DNA of 5,627 nt from RGIG5579 sp045597125 (GTDB lineage Bacteria > Bacillota > Clostridia > Oscillospirales > SIG627), in assembly GCA_045597125.1 (NCBI GenBank), contig JAZODR010000002.1:1-5627 (forward strand). The letters run 5' to 3'. Of the stretch, positions 1 through 5,627 are shown piece after piece. Under the pieces are notes generated by a model, which saw only the letters and a list, made by a program, of their open reading frames with translations, was not told the DNA's origin and did no database searches. Both the position numbers and the translations under genes were made by a program. Numbering within the stretch: the first letter of the stretch is position 1; the number at the start of each line of letters is the position of its first letter.

Positions 1-813
1 AAGATCTCCTTTGACGGACTCGGACACCACGATTGGCTGAGAATTCGAAAAGGAGCTGAGGAAGACGCGCTTCGTGCCATCAAGCTCTGCGTTGACAACG
101 GTTTTCGCGTAAAGGTACAGACCAACGTACACAGACGGAATATCGGTTCTATGCTCCCCACCGCCAAGCTGCTTGACGAAATGGGTGTGTATGAAATGCG
201 TATCATTCGCACGACCGAGGTTCCGAGATGGAATGAGAATGCCAAAGGCGCGACTCTGGAGCTTGAGGAATACTACGACCGTATGCTTGCATTTGCAGAG
301 GCGTATATTGCGGACAAGCATCAAATGAATATCGACATTTGGCAGTTTATGTCGATATTCCCGAACAGCCGCTCCTACCGAATGCGCCCGATAGAATGCG
401 GTATCGGTGAGTACCGTGATTCGATTCCCGTGTGTCGCGGTAATCGCGGTATGATCGCGGTTGCGGCGAACGGCAACGTATATCCCTGTATGCAGTTATC
501 GGGGACATACGATGCGCGGAATCAATATCTTGGTAATGTGAAAGCAGACGGGTTGACTCCCCTTTTGCAATGCGGCCGGTATCTTGCCGAAGTATGTACG
601 ACTGTCGGTGAGCTCGCTTGTGCAAACGAAAAATGCGGAGGCTGCAAGTATTTCAAGTATTGCGTAGGCGGTTGCCGGGCAATCGCATATGCTCTCACGG
701 GGGACAAAATGGGAGCAGATCCCGCAAAATGTCTCTTTTTCAACAACGGTTATTACGAAAAAATCATTGAAGTTATGGCGGGGTGGCATAACCGCGCCCC
801 GATGGAGAAATGA
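1..813 (+). CDS. Radical SAM/SPASM domain protein, 5' end missing
   Basis: The reading frame is open from base 1 and ends at TGA 811-813, giving 270 residues of a longer protein. It begins with KISFDG, which matches the (I)S(L/F)DG strand-loop in the middle of radical SAM barrels, so the CxxxCxxC motif that binds the SAM cluster lies upstream and is not visible. The C-terminus is a complete SPASM domain: Cys codons at 433 and 487 form CX12GX4C, and those at 634, 643, 661, 673 and 730 form CX2CX5CX3CX18C, the pattern that binds two extra 4Fe-4S clusters. Further cysteines are at 397 and 619. Members of this family modify ribosomally made peptides or proteins (PqqE and anaerobic sulfatase maturases are examples) in the cytoplasm under anaerobic conditions. 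The small gene that starts just after the stop is the obvious candidate partner, but this is inference. The family call is firm; the substrate is unknown. Confidence 0.93.
   Translation, partial: KISFDGLGHHDWLRIRKGAEEDALRAIKLCVDNGFRVKVQTNVHRRNIGSMLPTAKLLDEMGVYEMRIIRTTEVPRWNENAKGATLELEEYYDRMLAFAEAYIADKHQMNIDIWQFMSIFPNSRSYRMRPIECGIGEYRDSIPVCRGNRGMIAVAANGNVYPCMQLSGTYDARNQYLGNVKADGLTPLLQCGRYLAEVCTTVGELACANEKCGGCKYFKYCVGGCRAIAYALTGDKMGADPAKCLFFNNGYYEKIIEVMAGWHNRAPMEK
804..809 (+). promoter_or_regulatory. Ribosome binding site that decides the start of the small gene
   Basis: GGAGAA lies inside the last codons of the radical SAM gene. It is only about 2 bases from the ATG at 810 but 6-8 bases from the ATG at 816. 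Normal spacing therefore favours 816, which also gives a protein beginning MERM. Confidence 0.6.
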
Positions 814-815
814 AC

Positions 816-1013
816 ATGGAAAGAATGTTATCACGGCTTTTTGATTATCAGCGCTTTGCAAACAACAAAAGAATAGCGGATATGATCGCGGATACGGAAA
901 GCCGTTATAACGCCGCTCCGCTTTCGGATGATATGCTGGAGCTTGTCAGCGCGGCGGGAGAAGCCGACGACCAAAGCAAGCTCAAAAAAGACGGTGACAC
1001 GGACGATGAGTAG
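816..1013 (+). CDS. Small acidic protein, possible radical SAM substrate or sigma partner
   Basis: This encodes 65 residues, or 67 if the ATG at 810 is used, which would overlap the upstream stop as ATGA. I chose 816 from ribosome binding site spacing. The N-terminal half (residues 2-31) looks helical and carries RLFDYQRF (7-14), then NNKRIADMIADTESRY (16-31). Residues 36-48 read LSDDMLELVSAAG, which resembles the LSDxELExVxGG end of leader peptides of ribosomally made, modified peptides. The remaining 17 residues contain 8 Asp/Glu and 3 Lys, and no Cys, Trp, Tyr or Phe. There is no signal peptide or membrane segment. It sits between a SPASM enzyme and a sigma factor and overlaps the latter. 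It may be a modified peptide precursor, a recognition partner of the enzyme, or a regulator of the sigma factor. That the gene is real is likely from its position, its ribosome binding site and its non-random sequence; the function is unknown. Confidence 0.8.
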   Translation: MERMLSRLFDYQRFANNKRIADMIADTESRYNAAPLSDDMLELVSAAGEADDQSKLKKDGDTDDE

Positions 1014-1503
1014 TGTTACGAATATAGACCAAGATAAAGTATATCTTGATTATAAGGACAAAGTAACCGCCTACGTAAGAGGTAAGCTCGCAAACGAGCA
1101 CGACGTAGAGGATACCGTTTCCACGGTGTTTTTGAAGGTCTATCAAAGGATCGACAGCTTCGATCCTTCAAAAGCGTCATTATCTACGTGGATCTACACG
1201 ATTACGAGAAACACGGTTATTGATTATTTTAAGAAGAGAAAAATACATATCGAATTTTCGGACGAAATCGGGATAGATATGCTTCCCGATGATTCGCTTG
1301 TAAACGACGAGCTTCTTGATTGTCTTGCGGATACTCTTGAATTGCTCTCCGAACGGGAGAGGGATTTGATCATCCTGCATTACTACAAGGGCTTTACGCT
1401 CAAGCGGATTGCCGAAATGATGGGTATGTCTTACATAAATGCAAAGATTGTTCACGCAAAAGCACTGGCTTTTATGCGAAACAATATGGTTAGAATTTTA
1501 TGA
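1006..1503 (+). CDS. ECF-type RNA polymerase sigma-70 factor
   Basis: This encodes a 165-residue cytoplasmic sigma factor with only regions 2 and 4, the usual size and layout of the extracytoplasmic-function group. Region 2 covers about residues 16-79 and includes HDVEDTVSTVFLKVYQRI (core binding, 32-49) and LSTWIYTITRNTVIDYFKKR (-10 recognition, 59-78). A short acidic linker (about 83-105) follows. Region 4 covers about 106-160, with LLSERERDLIILHYYKGFT (113-131) and a helix-turn-helix at IAEMMGMSYINAKIVHAKAL (135-154) that would read the -35 element. The frame stays open upstream to an ATG at 928, but those codons only mirror the small gene, so I take ATG 1006, where the family similarity begins. 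There is no strong ribosome binding site before 1006; the 8-base overlap with the preceding gene suggests translational coupling. No recognisable anti-sigma factor with a membrane helix is next to it. Its target promoters are unknown. Confidence 0.95.
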   Translation: MSSVTNIDQDKVYLDYKDKVTAYVRGKLANEHDVEDTVSTVFLKVYQRIDSFDPSKASLSTWIYTITRNTVIDYFKKRKIHIEFSDEIGIDMLPDDSLVNDELLDCLADTLELLSERERDLIILHYYKGFTLKRIAEMMGMSYINAKIVHAKALAFMRNNMVRIL

Positions 1504-1511
1504 TTGATATC

Positions 1512-1517
1512 GGGGAG
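1512..1517 (+). promoter_or_regulatory. Ribosome binding site of the binding-protein gene
   Basis: GGGGAG lies 8 bases before ATG 1526 in the 22-base gap after the sigma gene. The gap is too short for a separate promoter of its own, so the importer is probably co-transcribed with the genes before it or served by a promoter inside the sigma gene. Confidence 0.8.
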
Positions 1518-1525
1518 AGAGCCGT

Positions 1526-2635
1526 ATGAAAAAGATATTAGCTCTTGTATTGATCGCCGTTATGGGATTATCCGTCCTAACGGGCTGCGGTGTAAATCAA
1601 GACGCCAAAACCATATACATTTTAGGACCTACGCCCGATCATGGGTGGACTGCTCAGGCGGGAGCGTATGCCGAACAAAAAGCAACCGAGATCAACGCTG
1701 CGGGAAAGTATAAGGCAGTTTATATGCCAGCGTCTACGGGCGAGGAGCAGGTCGATCTGGTTCAAATGATCATAGCGAATGGCGACGCTGCCGGTGTCGT
1801 CTTCTTCGCGTTGGAGGACTCTGCAAAAGCCGGACAGGAAGCCTTAATCGTAAATAACATTCCGTTTATATCGTTTGACCGAATCATTGAAGGTCCCGAC
1901 AAATATGCTATTTTGAATGCCTCGGGTGACAATTGGCAGTGCGGAGCCGGAATTGCATATTGGCTCCAGCAAAAAGGAATGCTCCCCGGAGATACGATGA
2001 TTACGCTGATCGGTGATAACGGTACGGTCTGCACGCGCCGTCAGGAAGGCTTTGAACAATTCTTAAAGGGCGAGCTGTCATATTATGATGAGCATACGAA
2101 GCAGACTTATCAGACGAATAAGATTTGGTCTCAAGCGGAAATAGACGCATTGTGCGCCGATTACAAGGTCGTTTGTAATTGGAGCGCGGACGGTGCCTAC
2201 GACTATTTGGAGCAAAAGCTGACTGATATTACGGCTGATGCGAAAAGTAACGGCGGTAAGCTGTTTATCTATTCGATGGATGATGAAATGACGTTTGGCG
2301 TTATGCGGTTGCTCGAAGGCAATTCGCTGTCCGACGCTACGAAGAACGATCTTGCCAATATGGACGTTTATATCTCCGCAATCGGAGGTATGCAGGAATT
2401 ATACGACGTGATAAGCGGAGCATCCTCGCAATCCGCTATTGCCACCACATATTTTGATGATATGATGTCCGTCTATTTCTCTCCGAAGATGATGATGAAC
2501 GTCGTTGGATATATGGTGGATTATCTTGACGGCAACTGGACTTATGAAGTCGGCAGCGGCAAGTATGAGCCCGTATGGATCGTAGTTAAGAACAACGTGA
2601 GCCAATACGAAGGATTTACGGGACACGCTAAGTAA
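1526..2635 (+). CDS. Sugar ABC transporter substrate-binding lipoprotein
   Basis: This encodes 369 residues. Residues 1-20 are a lipoprotein signal peptide (MKK, hydrophobic stretch, then LTGC with the lipidated cysteine at 21), so the mature protein is anchored to the outer face of the membrane. The rest is a type 1 periplasmic binding protein of the RbsB/MglB/XylF group (Peripla_BP_4). The first strand leads into GPTPDHGW (34-41), and the hinge-side motif SFDRII (116-121) has the Asp-Arg pair that contacts sugar in ribose and xylose binding proteins. MDDEM (251-255) corresponds to the NDEM motif before the last helices. The stretch at about 185-222, with cysteines at 210 and 217, looks longer than in RbsB and may be a lineage-specific insertion. 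The protein delivers its ligand to the permease encoded two genes downstream. The motifs fit a monosaccharide, but galactose, ribose, xylose or autoinducer-2 type ligands cannot be told apart here. Confidence 0.93.
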   Translation: MKKILALVLIAVMGLSVLTGCGVNQDAKTIYILGPTPDHGWTAQAGAYAEQKATEINAAGKYKAVYMPASTGEEQVDLVQMIIANGDAAGVVFFALEDSAKAGQEALIVNNIPFISFDRIIEGPDKYAILNASGDNWQCGAGIAYWLQQKGMLPGDTMITLIGDNGTVCTRRQEGFEQFLKGELSYYDEHTKQTYQTNKIWSQAEIDALCADYKVVCNWSADGAYDYLEQKLTDITADAKSNGGKLFIYSMDDEMTFGVMRLLEGNSLSDATKNDLANMDVYISAIGGMQELYDVISGASSQSAIATTYFDDMMSVYFSPKMMMNVVGYMVDYLDGNWTYEVGSGKYEPVWIVVKNNVSQYEGFTGHAK

Positions 2636-2662
2636 GAGGACAAAAGCGTAAAAACTGATGTT

Positions 2663-2667
2663 AGGAG
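2663..2667 (+). promoter_or_regulatory. Ribosome binding site that decides the ATPase start
   Basis: AGGAG lies 8 bases before ATG 2676. The alternative in-frame ATG at 2658 is upstream of this site and has no comparable site of its own, so the protein should begin MSNLLHMQ. Confidence 0.8.
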
Positions 2668-2675
2668 ATTGTTGC

Positions 2676-4178
2676 ATGAGTAATCTGTTACATATGCAAG
2701 GTATATATAAGTCTTTCGGCGGAGTCAATGCTCTGACAGATGCACATCTTGATGTTGAACGTGGAGAAATTCACGCCCTACTCGGTGAAAACGGCGCGGG
2801 AAAATCAACCTTGATGAATATCTTAACGGGAGTTATTCATGCCGACAAAGGCAAAATTGAATTTGACGAAAAAAGCTACGTTCTTCCGTCTATACGGCAA
2901 ATGCAGGCGGCAGGGATTGCCTTCGTTCATCAGGAGCTCAGTGTAATCAATGATCTTCTGGTATATGAAAACGTTTTTCTCAACCGTGAAATAAAGAATT
3001 GCTTTGGCGTGTTAAAAAAGACGCAAATGATTGAGGAAACCAAAGAACTGTTTTCAAGTCTCGGTATTGATATCGATCCTGTTGAATTGGTATCCTCACT
3101 GAAGCCGGGAGAAAAACAGCTTTTGGAGATTTGCCGAGCACTTCACCAAAATGCCAAGCTGTTAATATTGGACGAGCCGACCACGACCTTGAATAATGAG
3201 GAAATCAAACGACTGTTTGAAATTTTGAAAAAGAAAAGAAACGAAGGAATATCTTTTATTTTCATTTCTCATAAAATGCCCGAAATCTTTGAAATTGCAG
3301 ATCGATATACCGTATTCAGAAACGGAGAGTTCGTTTCATGCGGTAATATTCGTGATACCGATGCGAGATCCATTACATCGGATATGATAGGTCGCGAGTA
3401 TGCAGATGAGGACGTTTATCAGCCTCGCCCACTGGGAGACGTTGTTGTAAAAATAAGCAAGCTTACGGGAAACGGATTTCAAAACGTGGATTTGTCGATT
3501 CGTAGGGGCGAGATCGTTGCGCTGACCGGACTTGCAGGCAGCGGAGCAAGTGAAGTGTTGCAAACAATGTTCGGAGCAATTCCGATTCATAGTGGTACGG
3601 TCGAGATTCACGGAAAAGCGGTAAGCGGCAGCATTAAGCGCTTTATGAAAAACAAAGTTGCTATGCTCCCCTCAGACCGAAAGGAAAACTCTGTGATTGC
3701 CGATATGACGATTCTTGAGAACTGTCAGATCGCCGAGCATACCCTCTCTTTCCCCAAAAACATTATCAATACCAAGCGCGAAAGAAATAAGTTTGATATA
3801 TTAAAGAAAATGCTTCGTATAAAATCCGATTCACCCGAAGCATCCATAACCTCGTTAAGCGGAGGCAATCAGCAAAAGGTATTCCTTGCAAGATGGCTTA
3901 ACACGGAGGCTGATATTTTGATTTTCGACAATCCGACGCAAGGTGTTGACGTTGGAGCAAAGGCGGAAATATATCAGTTGATTCTCGGATTTGCCAAGGA
4001 AGGAAAAACCGTTATACTAAATTCCTTGGAGATACCGGAAATACAAAAGGTTTCGGATCGCTGCGTGGTGTTTTACGACGGAGGCATAGCGAAAATCTTT
4101 TCTCATAATGAAATCAACGAGCGTGACGTGATGATGTATTCGACCGGCGCTGCTACGAAAGAAACCTGCGAGGTGTGA
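2676..4178 (+). CDS. Sugar ABC transporter ATP-binding protein with two ATPase domains (RbsA/MglA type)
   Basis: This encodes 500 residues, the usual length for the RbsA/MglA/XylG family, in which two ATPase domains are fused and power sugar import at the inner face of the membrane. Domain 1 is complete: Walker A GENGAGKST (37-45), Q-loop Gln 86, a relaxed signature LKPGEKQ (142-148), Walker B LLILDEP (162-168) with catalytic Glu 167, and H-loop His 199. Domain 2 has a degenerate Walker A, GLAGSGASE (285-293), without the lysine, but a perfect signature LSGGNQQ (394-400). Its Walker B reads LIFDNP (415-420), with Asn 419 where family members often have Glu, and the H-loop position lies in NSLEIPE (449-455) with no histidine. 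Degenerate Walker A and missing His in domain 2 are common in this family; the Glu to Asn change is worth noting. The gene follows the binding protein by 40 bases and precedes the permease by 1 base. I start at 2676 rather than 2658 because of the ribosome binding site. Confidence 0.95.
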   Translation: MSNLLHMQGIYKSFGGVNALTDAHLDVERGEIHALLGENGAGKSTLMNILTGVIHADKGKIEFDEKSYVLPSIRQMQAAGIAFVHQELSVINDLLVYENVFLNREIKNCFGVLKKTQMIEETKELFSSLGIDIDPVELVSSLKPGEKQLLEICRALHQNAKLLILDEPTTTLNNEEIKRLFEILKKKRNEGISFIFISHKMPEIFEIADRYTVFRNGEFVSCGNIRDTDARSITSDMIGREYADEDVYQPRPLGDVVVKISKLTGNGFQNVDLSIRRGEIVALTGLAGSGASEVLQTMFGAIPIHSGTVEIHGKAVSGSIKRFMKNKVAMLPSDRKENSVIADMTILENCQIAEHTLSFPKNIINTKRERNKFDILKKMLRIKSDSPEASITSLSGGNQQKVFLARWLNTEADILIFDNPTQGVDVGAKAEIYQLILGFAKEGKTVILNSLEIPEIQKVSDRCVVFYDGGIAKIFSHNEINERDVMMYSTGAATKETCEV

Positions 4179-4179
4179 T

Positions 4180-5274
4180 ATGAATAATACAAAGAAATTA
4201 ACGTTCAATTCAGTATTGAAAAAAGCAACGACCTGCTGTGGCAAATATAGCTACGCATTCGTGTTTGGATTGATTCTGATCGTTTATGCTATAACCATCA
4301 ATGCGAACGGAAACCAATTCAATCCCGGTCATATTTCCGCAATTTTATCCAGTCAAAACTCGGTTGTTGTCGGTACGATGGCAATCGGTATGGCGTTGGT
4401 GATTATCACAGGTCAAATCGATTTGTCCCTCGGTTCCTCTTTGGTGCTTTGCTCCGGTATCACGATTATGACCTACAATGCGACGGGTGGAAACGTATTT
4501 TTGATGTTCCTTGCCGCATTGGGCTCCGGTCTTGTGTGTGGACTCATCAACGGTGTGCTTGTCGGATATGCAAAAATGCCGTCTTTCATCGTAACGCTCG
4601 GCACGATGCTGATCTATCGTTCGCTGACGTTATCGGCAGTACGTGAAATTGATTCCACGCTCAGCGGCTCATCCTCAAGCCTGTTTGCAATGATTGACGA
4701 TATGCCGAGCTATGAATTTATCCGATTGAAATTCGGAACGGGAGGGCTTCGCCTCGGCACGTTCCAGATCCCGTACATATTCTTCCTATTTATAGCCGTG
4801 ACCGTGTTGTTTATCTTTGTGATGTCATATACGAAGTACGGCAAAAGCGTTTATGCCGTTGGAAGTAACGAAAAGGCAGCAAGACTTGCGGGAATTAACG
4901 TAAGCGGCGTTAAAGTATCTGTTTTCGTTATAGCAGGACTTTTGGTTGGTATTGCAAGCTTCATTCAAGCGTGCAAGATCGGCAGCGTTACTCCCGCATC
5001 CTCCGGTACCTCATATGAGATGTATGCAATTGCTGCGGTCGTTTTGGGCGGAGTCAATATGGCAGGAGGACGAGGAAAAATATTGGGTGTCTTTTTTGGC
5101 GCATTATCCTATACGGCGATCAATTTCATCATCGTGAGCATTCCTTCGTTGAGTCCGGATATGCAGAACACCTTCCAAGGACTGGTTCTTATCGTAGTAA
5201 TTCTTATTCAAACGTTGAGCCCGATCGTGAAAGAAAAAATAACGCTTTATCGCAAAAGAAAGACGCAAAAATAA
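4180..5274 (+). CDS. Sugar ABC transporter permease (RbsC/MglC type)
   Basis: This encodes a 364-residue integral membrane protein of the BPD_transp_2 family, somewhat longer than the roughly 320-340 residues of RbsC and MglC. It should form the membrane pore as a homodimer together with the ATPase. About nine or ten hydrophobic segments are visible, among them residues 25-41, 61-77, 106-129, 198-216 and 246-264. Family motifs are GQIDLSLGS (78-86), PSFIVTLGTM (134-143), and the cytoplasmic loop that docks on the ATPase, YGKSVYAVGSNEKAARLAGI (220-239). A GGVNMAGGRGK motif follows. The region at about 152-196, rich in Ser and Gly, is a long loop likely to face outside. The C-terminus is basic (KEKITLYRKRKTQK), consistent with a cytoplasmic end. 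The start codon lies 1 base after the ATPase stop with GAGGTG just upstream, so the two proteins are probably made in a coupled way. Confidence 0.95.
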   Translation: MNNTKKLTFNSVLKKATTCCGKYSYAFVFGLILIVYAITINANGNQFNPGHISAILSSQNSVVVGTMAIGMALVIITGQIDLSLGSSLVLCSGITIMTYNATGGNVFLMFLAALGSGLVCGLINGVLVGYAKMPSFIVTLGTMLIYRSLTLSAVREIDSTLSGSSSSLFAMIDDMPSYEFIRLKFGTGGLRLGTFQIPYIFFLFIAVTVLFIFVMSYTKYGKSVYAVGSNEKAARLAGINVSGVKVSVFVIAGLLVGIASFIQACKIGSVTPASSGTSYEMYAIAAVVLGGVNMAGGRGKILGVFFGALSYTAINFIIVSIPSLSPDMQNTFQGLVLIVVILIQTLSPIVKEKITLYRKRKTQK

Positions 5275-5283
5275 ATAGAATCG

Positions 5284-5290
5284 AAAGGAA
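5284..5290 (+). promoter_or_regulatory. Strong ribosome binding site in front of a two-codon frame
   Basis: AAAGGAA lies 6 bases before the ATG at 5297, an ideal position, yet that frame stops after two codons. The next real start, 5337, is about 46 bases away and has no good site of its own. Confidence 0.5.
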
Positions 5291-5296
5291 CTTTGT

Positions 5297-5305
5297 ATGA
5301 GCTGA
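5297..5305 (+). other. Minimal reading frame ATG-AGC-TGA upstream of the last gene
   Basis: The frame encodes Met-Ser-stop directly behind a good ribosome binding site, 31 bases before the start of the next gene. It could load ribosomes for the gene downstream, act as a small translational control element, or be the remnant of an earlier gene start. The sequence does not decide between these. Confidence 0.35.
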
Positions 5306-5309
5306 TTTT

Positions 5310-5318
5310 TGCTATACA
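5310..5318 (+). promoter_or_regulatory. Possible extended -10 promoter element before the last gene
   Basis: TG-C-TATACA resembles an extended -10 element (TGnTATAAT). Transcription would begin near 5324-5326, only about 12 bases before ATG 5337. No good -35 element lies 16-18 bases upstream. This is weak and could be chance in an AT-rich gap. Confidence 0.25.
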
Positions 5319-5336
5319 TAGATACCAGACCGAACA

Positions 5337-5627
5337 ATGACGAAATATGAATTGAATCTCACAAATATTGATGAGGCAAGTAAAACCGTTACCGATTTTC
5401 TATCAAATGAAAAGGTTGCTTCAAAAGAAGTACAGCGGATACGCCTCTCCGTAGAGGAAATACTGTTGAAGTATTTGGACTCACTAAATAGCGGTACAAG
5501 CTTTGAGATTGTCACTGCTAAGCGTTTTCGCACACTGAAAATTGAGCTTGTGATAGCAGGAGACAGTATAGATCCGTTTGCTGACGACGATGGCGGCGGT
5601 ACTATCTTGAATAATCTTCTTTCCAAT
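5337..5627 (+). CDS. Protein with degenerate GHKL/RsbW-like ATPase domain at its N-terminus, 3' end missing
   Basis: The frame begins at ATG 5337 and stays open to the last base, giving 97 residues of a longer protein. An in-frame TAG at 5319 and the lack of other starts fix the start. Residues 32-50 (VQRIRLSVEEILLKYLDSL) resemble the N-box helix of GHKL ATPases, but Lys 45 stands where Asn would be in ExxxN. A strand (IELVIAG, 69-75) then leads into DSIDPF (76-81), which lines up with the DxGxGFDP loop of RsbW-type kinases but lacks its Asp and Gly residues. GGGTILNNLLSN (86-97) resembles the glycine loop and helix that follow. ATP binding may therefore be weak or lost. From memory, domains like this also occur at the N-terminus of some clostridial cation:dicarboxylate symporters, so the missing part may be a membrane transporter; alternatives are a stand-alone anti-sigma-like protein or a sensor kinase fragment. 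No strong ribosome binding site precedes it. Confidence 0.8.
   Translation, partial: MTKYELNLTNIDEASKTVTDFLSNEKVASKEVQRIRLSVEEILLKYLDSLNSGTSFEIVTAKRFRTLKIELVIAGDSIDPFADDDGGGTILNNLLSN

Noticed and set aside
347..861. Reverse-strand frames of 74-121 codons opposite the radical SAM gene
   Set aside because: They lie opposite a well-supported SPASM domain and show no ribosome binding sites or family motifs; they are shadows of its codon pattern.
928..1005. Upstream start for the sigma factor adding 26 residues
   Set aside because: The added residues (MICWSLSARREK...) are the small gene read in another frame, do not look like sigma region 2, and the ATG has no ribosome binding site.
1409..1437. 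Possible promoter TTGCCG-17-TACATA inside the sigma gene, ahead of the importer
   Set aside because: The -10 match is poor and it overlaps conserved region 4 codons; it is not better than chance in this sequence.
1504..1713. 69-codon frame on the + strand overlapping the start of the binding-protein gene
   Set aside because: It is covered by a clear lipoprotein gene in another frame and its product has no recognisable features.
2658..2675. Upstream start for the ATPase
   Set aside because: AGGAG at 2663-2667 lies after this ATG and is correctly spaced for ATG 2676; the family homology begins just after 2676.
5275..5336. Terminator after the permease
   Set aside because: The TTTTT at 5306-5310 is not preceded by a convincing GC-rich hairpin, so read-through into the last gene is more likely.
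5312..5626. Reverse-strand frame of 104 codons at the right edge
   Set aside because: The + strand frame starting at 5337 has a GHKL-like pattern and follows the operon direction, whereas the reverse product shows no recognisable motif.

Overview
The window suggests a low-to-mid GC Gram-positive anaerobe, most likely a gut-type member of the Clostridia (Firmicutes). The reasons are purine-rich Shine-Dalgarno sequences, a Gram-positive style lipoprotein binding protein, a SPASM radical SAM enzyme, and the tight packing of all genes on one strand. No genus can be named from the sequence alone. There are no RNA genes, insertion sequences, CRISPR arrays or clear terminators.

Seven genes all read left to right. 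(1) Bases 1-813 hold the 3' part of a radical SAM/SPASM enzyme; its N-terminal radical SAM cluster motif lies upstream of the window. (2) Bases 816-1013 encode a 65-residue small protein without cysteine, with a leader-like motif (LSDDMLELVSAAG) and a very acidic tail. (3) Bases 1006-1503 encode an ECF-type sigma-70 factor that overlaps the small gene by 8 bases. (4-6) Bases 1526-5274 encode a complete sugar-type ABC importer in the order binding lipoprotein, double ATPase, permease (the order of mglBAC). (7) Bases 5337-5627 hold the start of a protein whose first 97 residues look like a degenerate GHKL/RsbW-like ATPase fold; it runs off the right edge.

Gaps between genes are 2, -8, 22, 40, 1 and 62 bases, and no hairpin plus T-run separates them, so transcription could run through the whole window. 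The first three genes look like one module: a peptide- or protein-modifying enzyme, its possible small substrate, and a sigma factor. The importer looks like a second module, perhaps under the same control. No sugar kinase, isomerase or glycosidase is present, so the ligand of the importer cannot be told from context.

The most interesting points are the radical SAM / small protein / sigma factor trio, the cysteine-free acidic small protein, the loss of the catalytic glutamate in the second ATPase half, the degenerate GHKL-like domain, and a strong ribosome binding site that serves only a two-codon reading frame ahead of the last gene.
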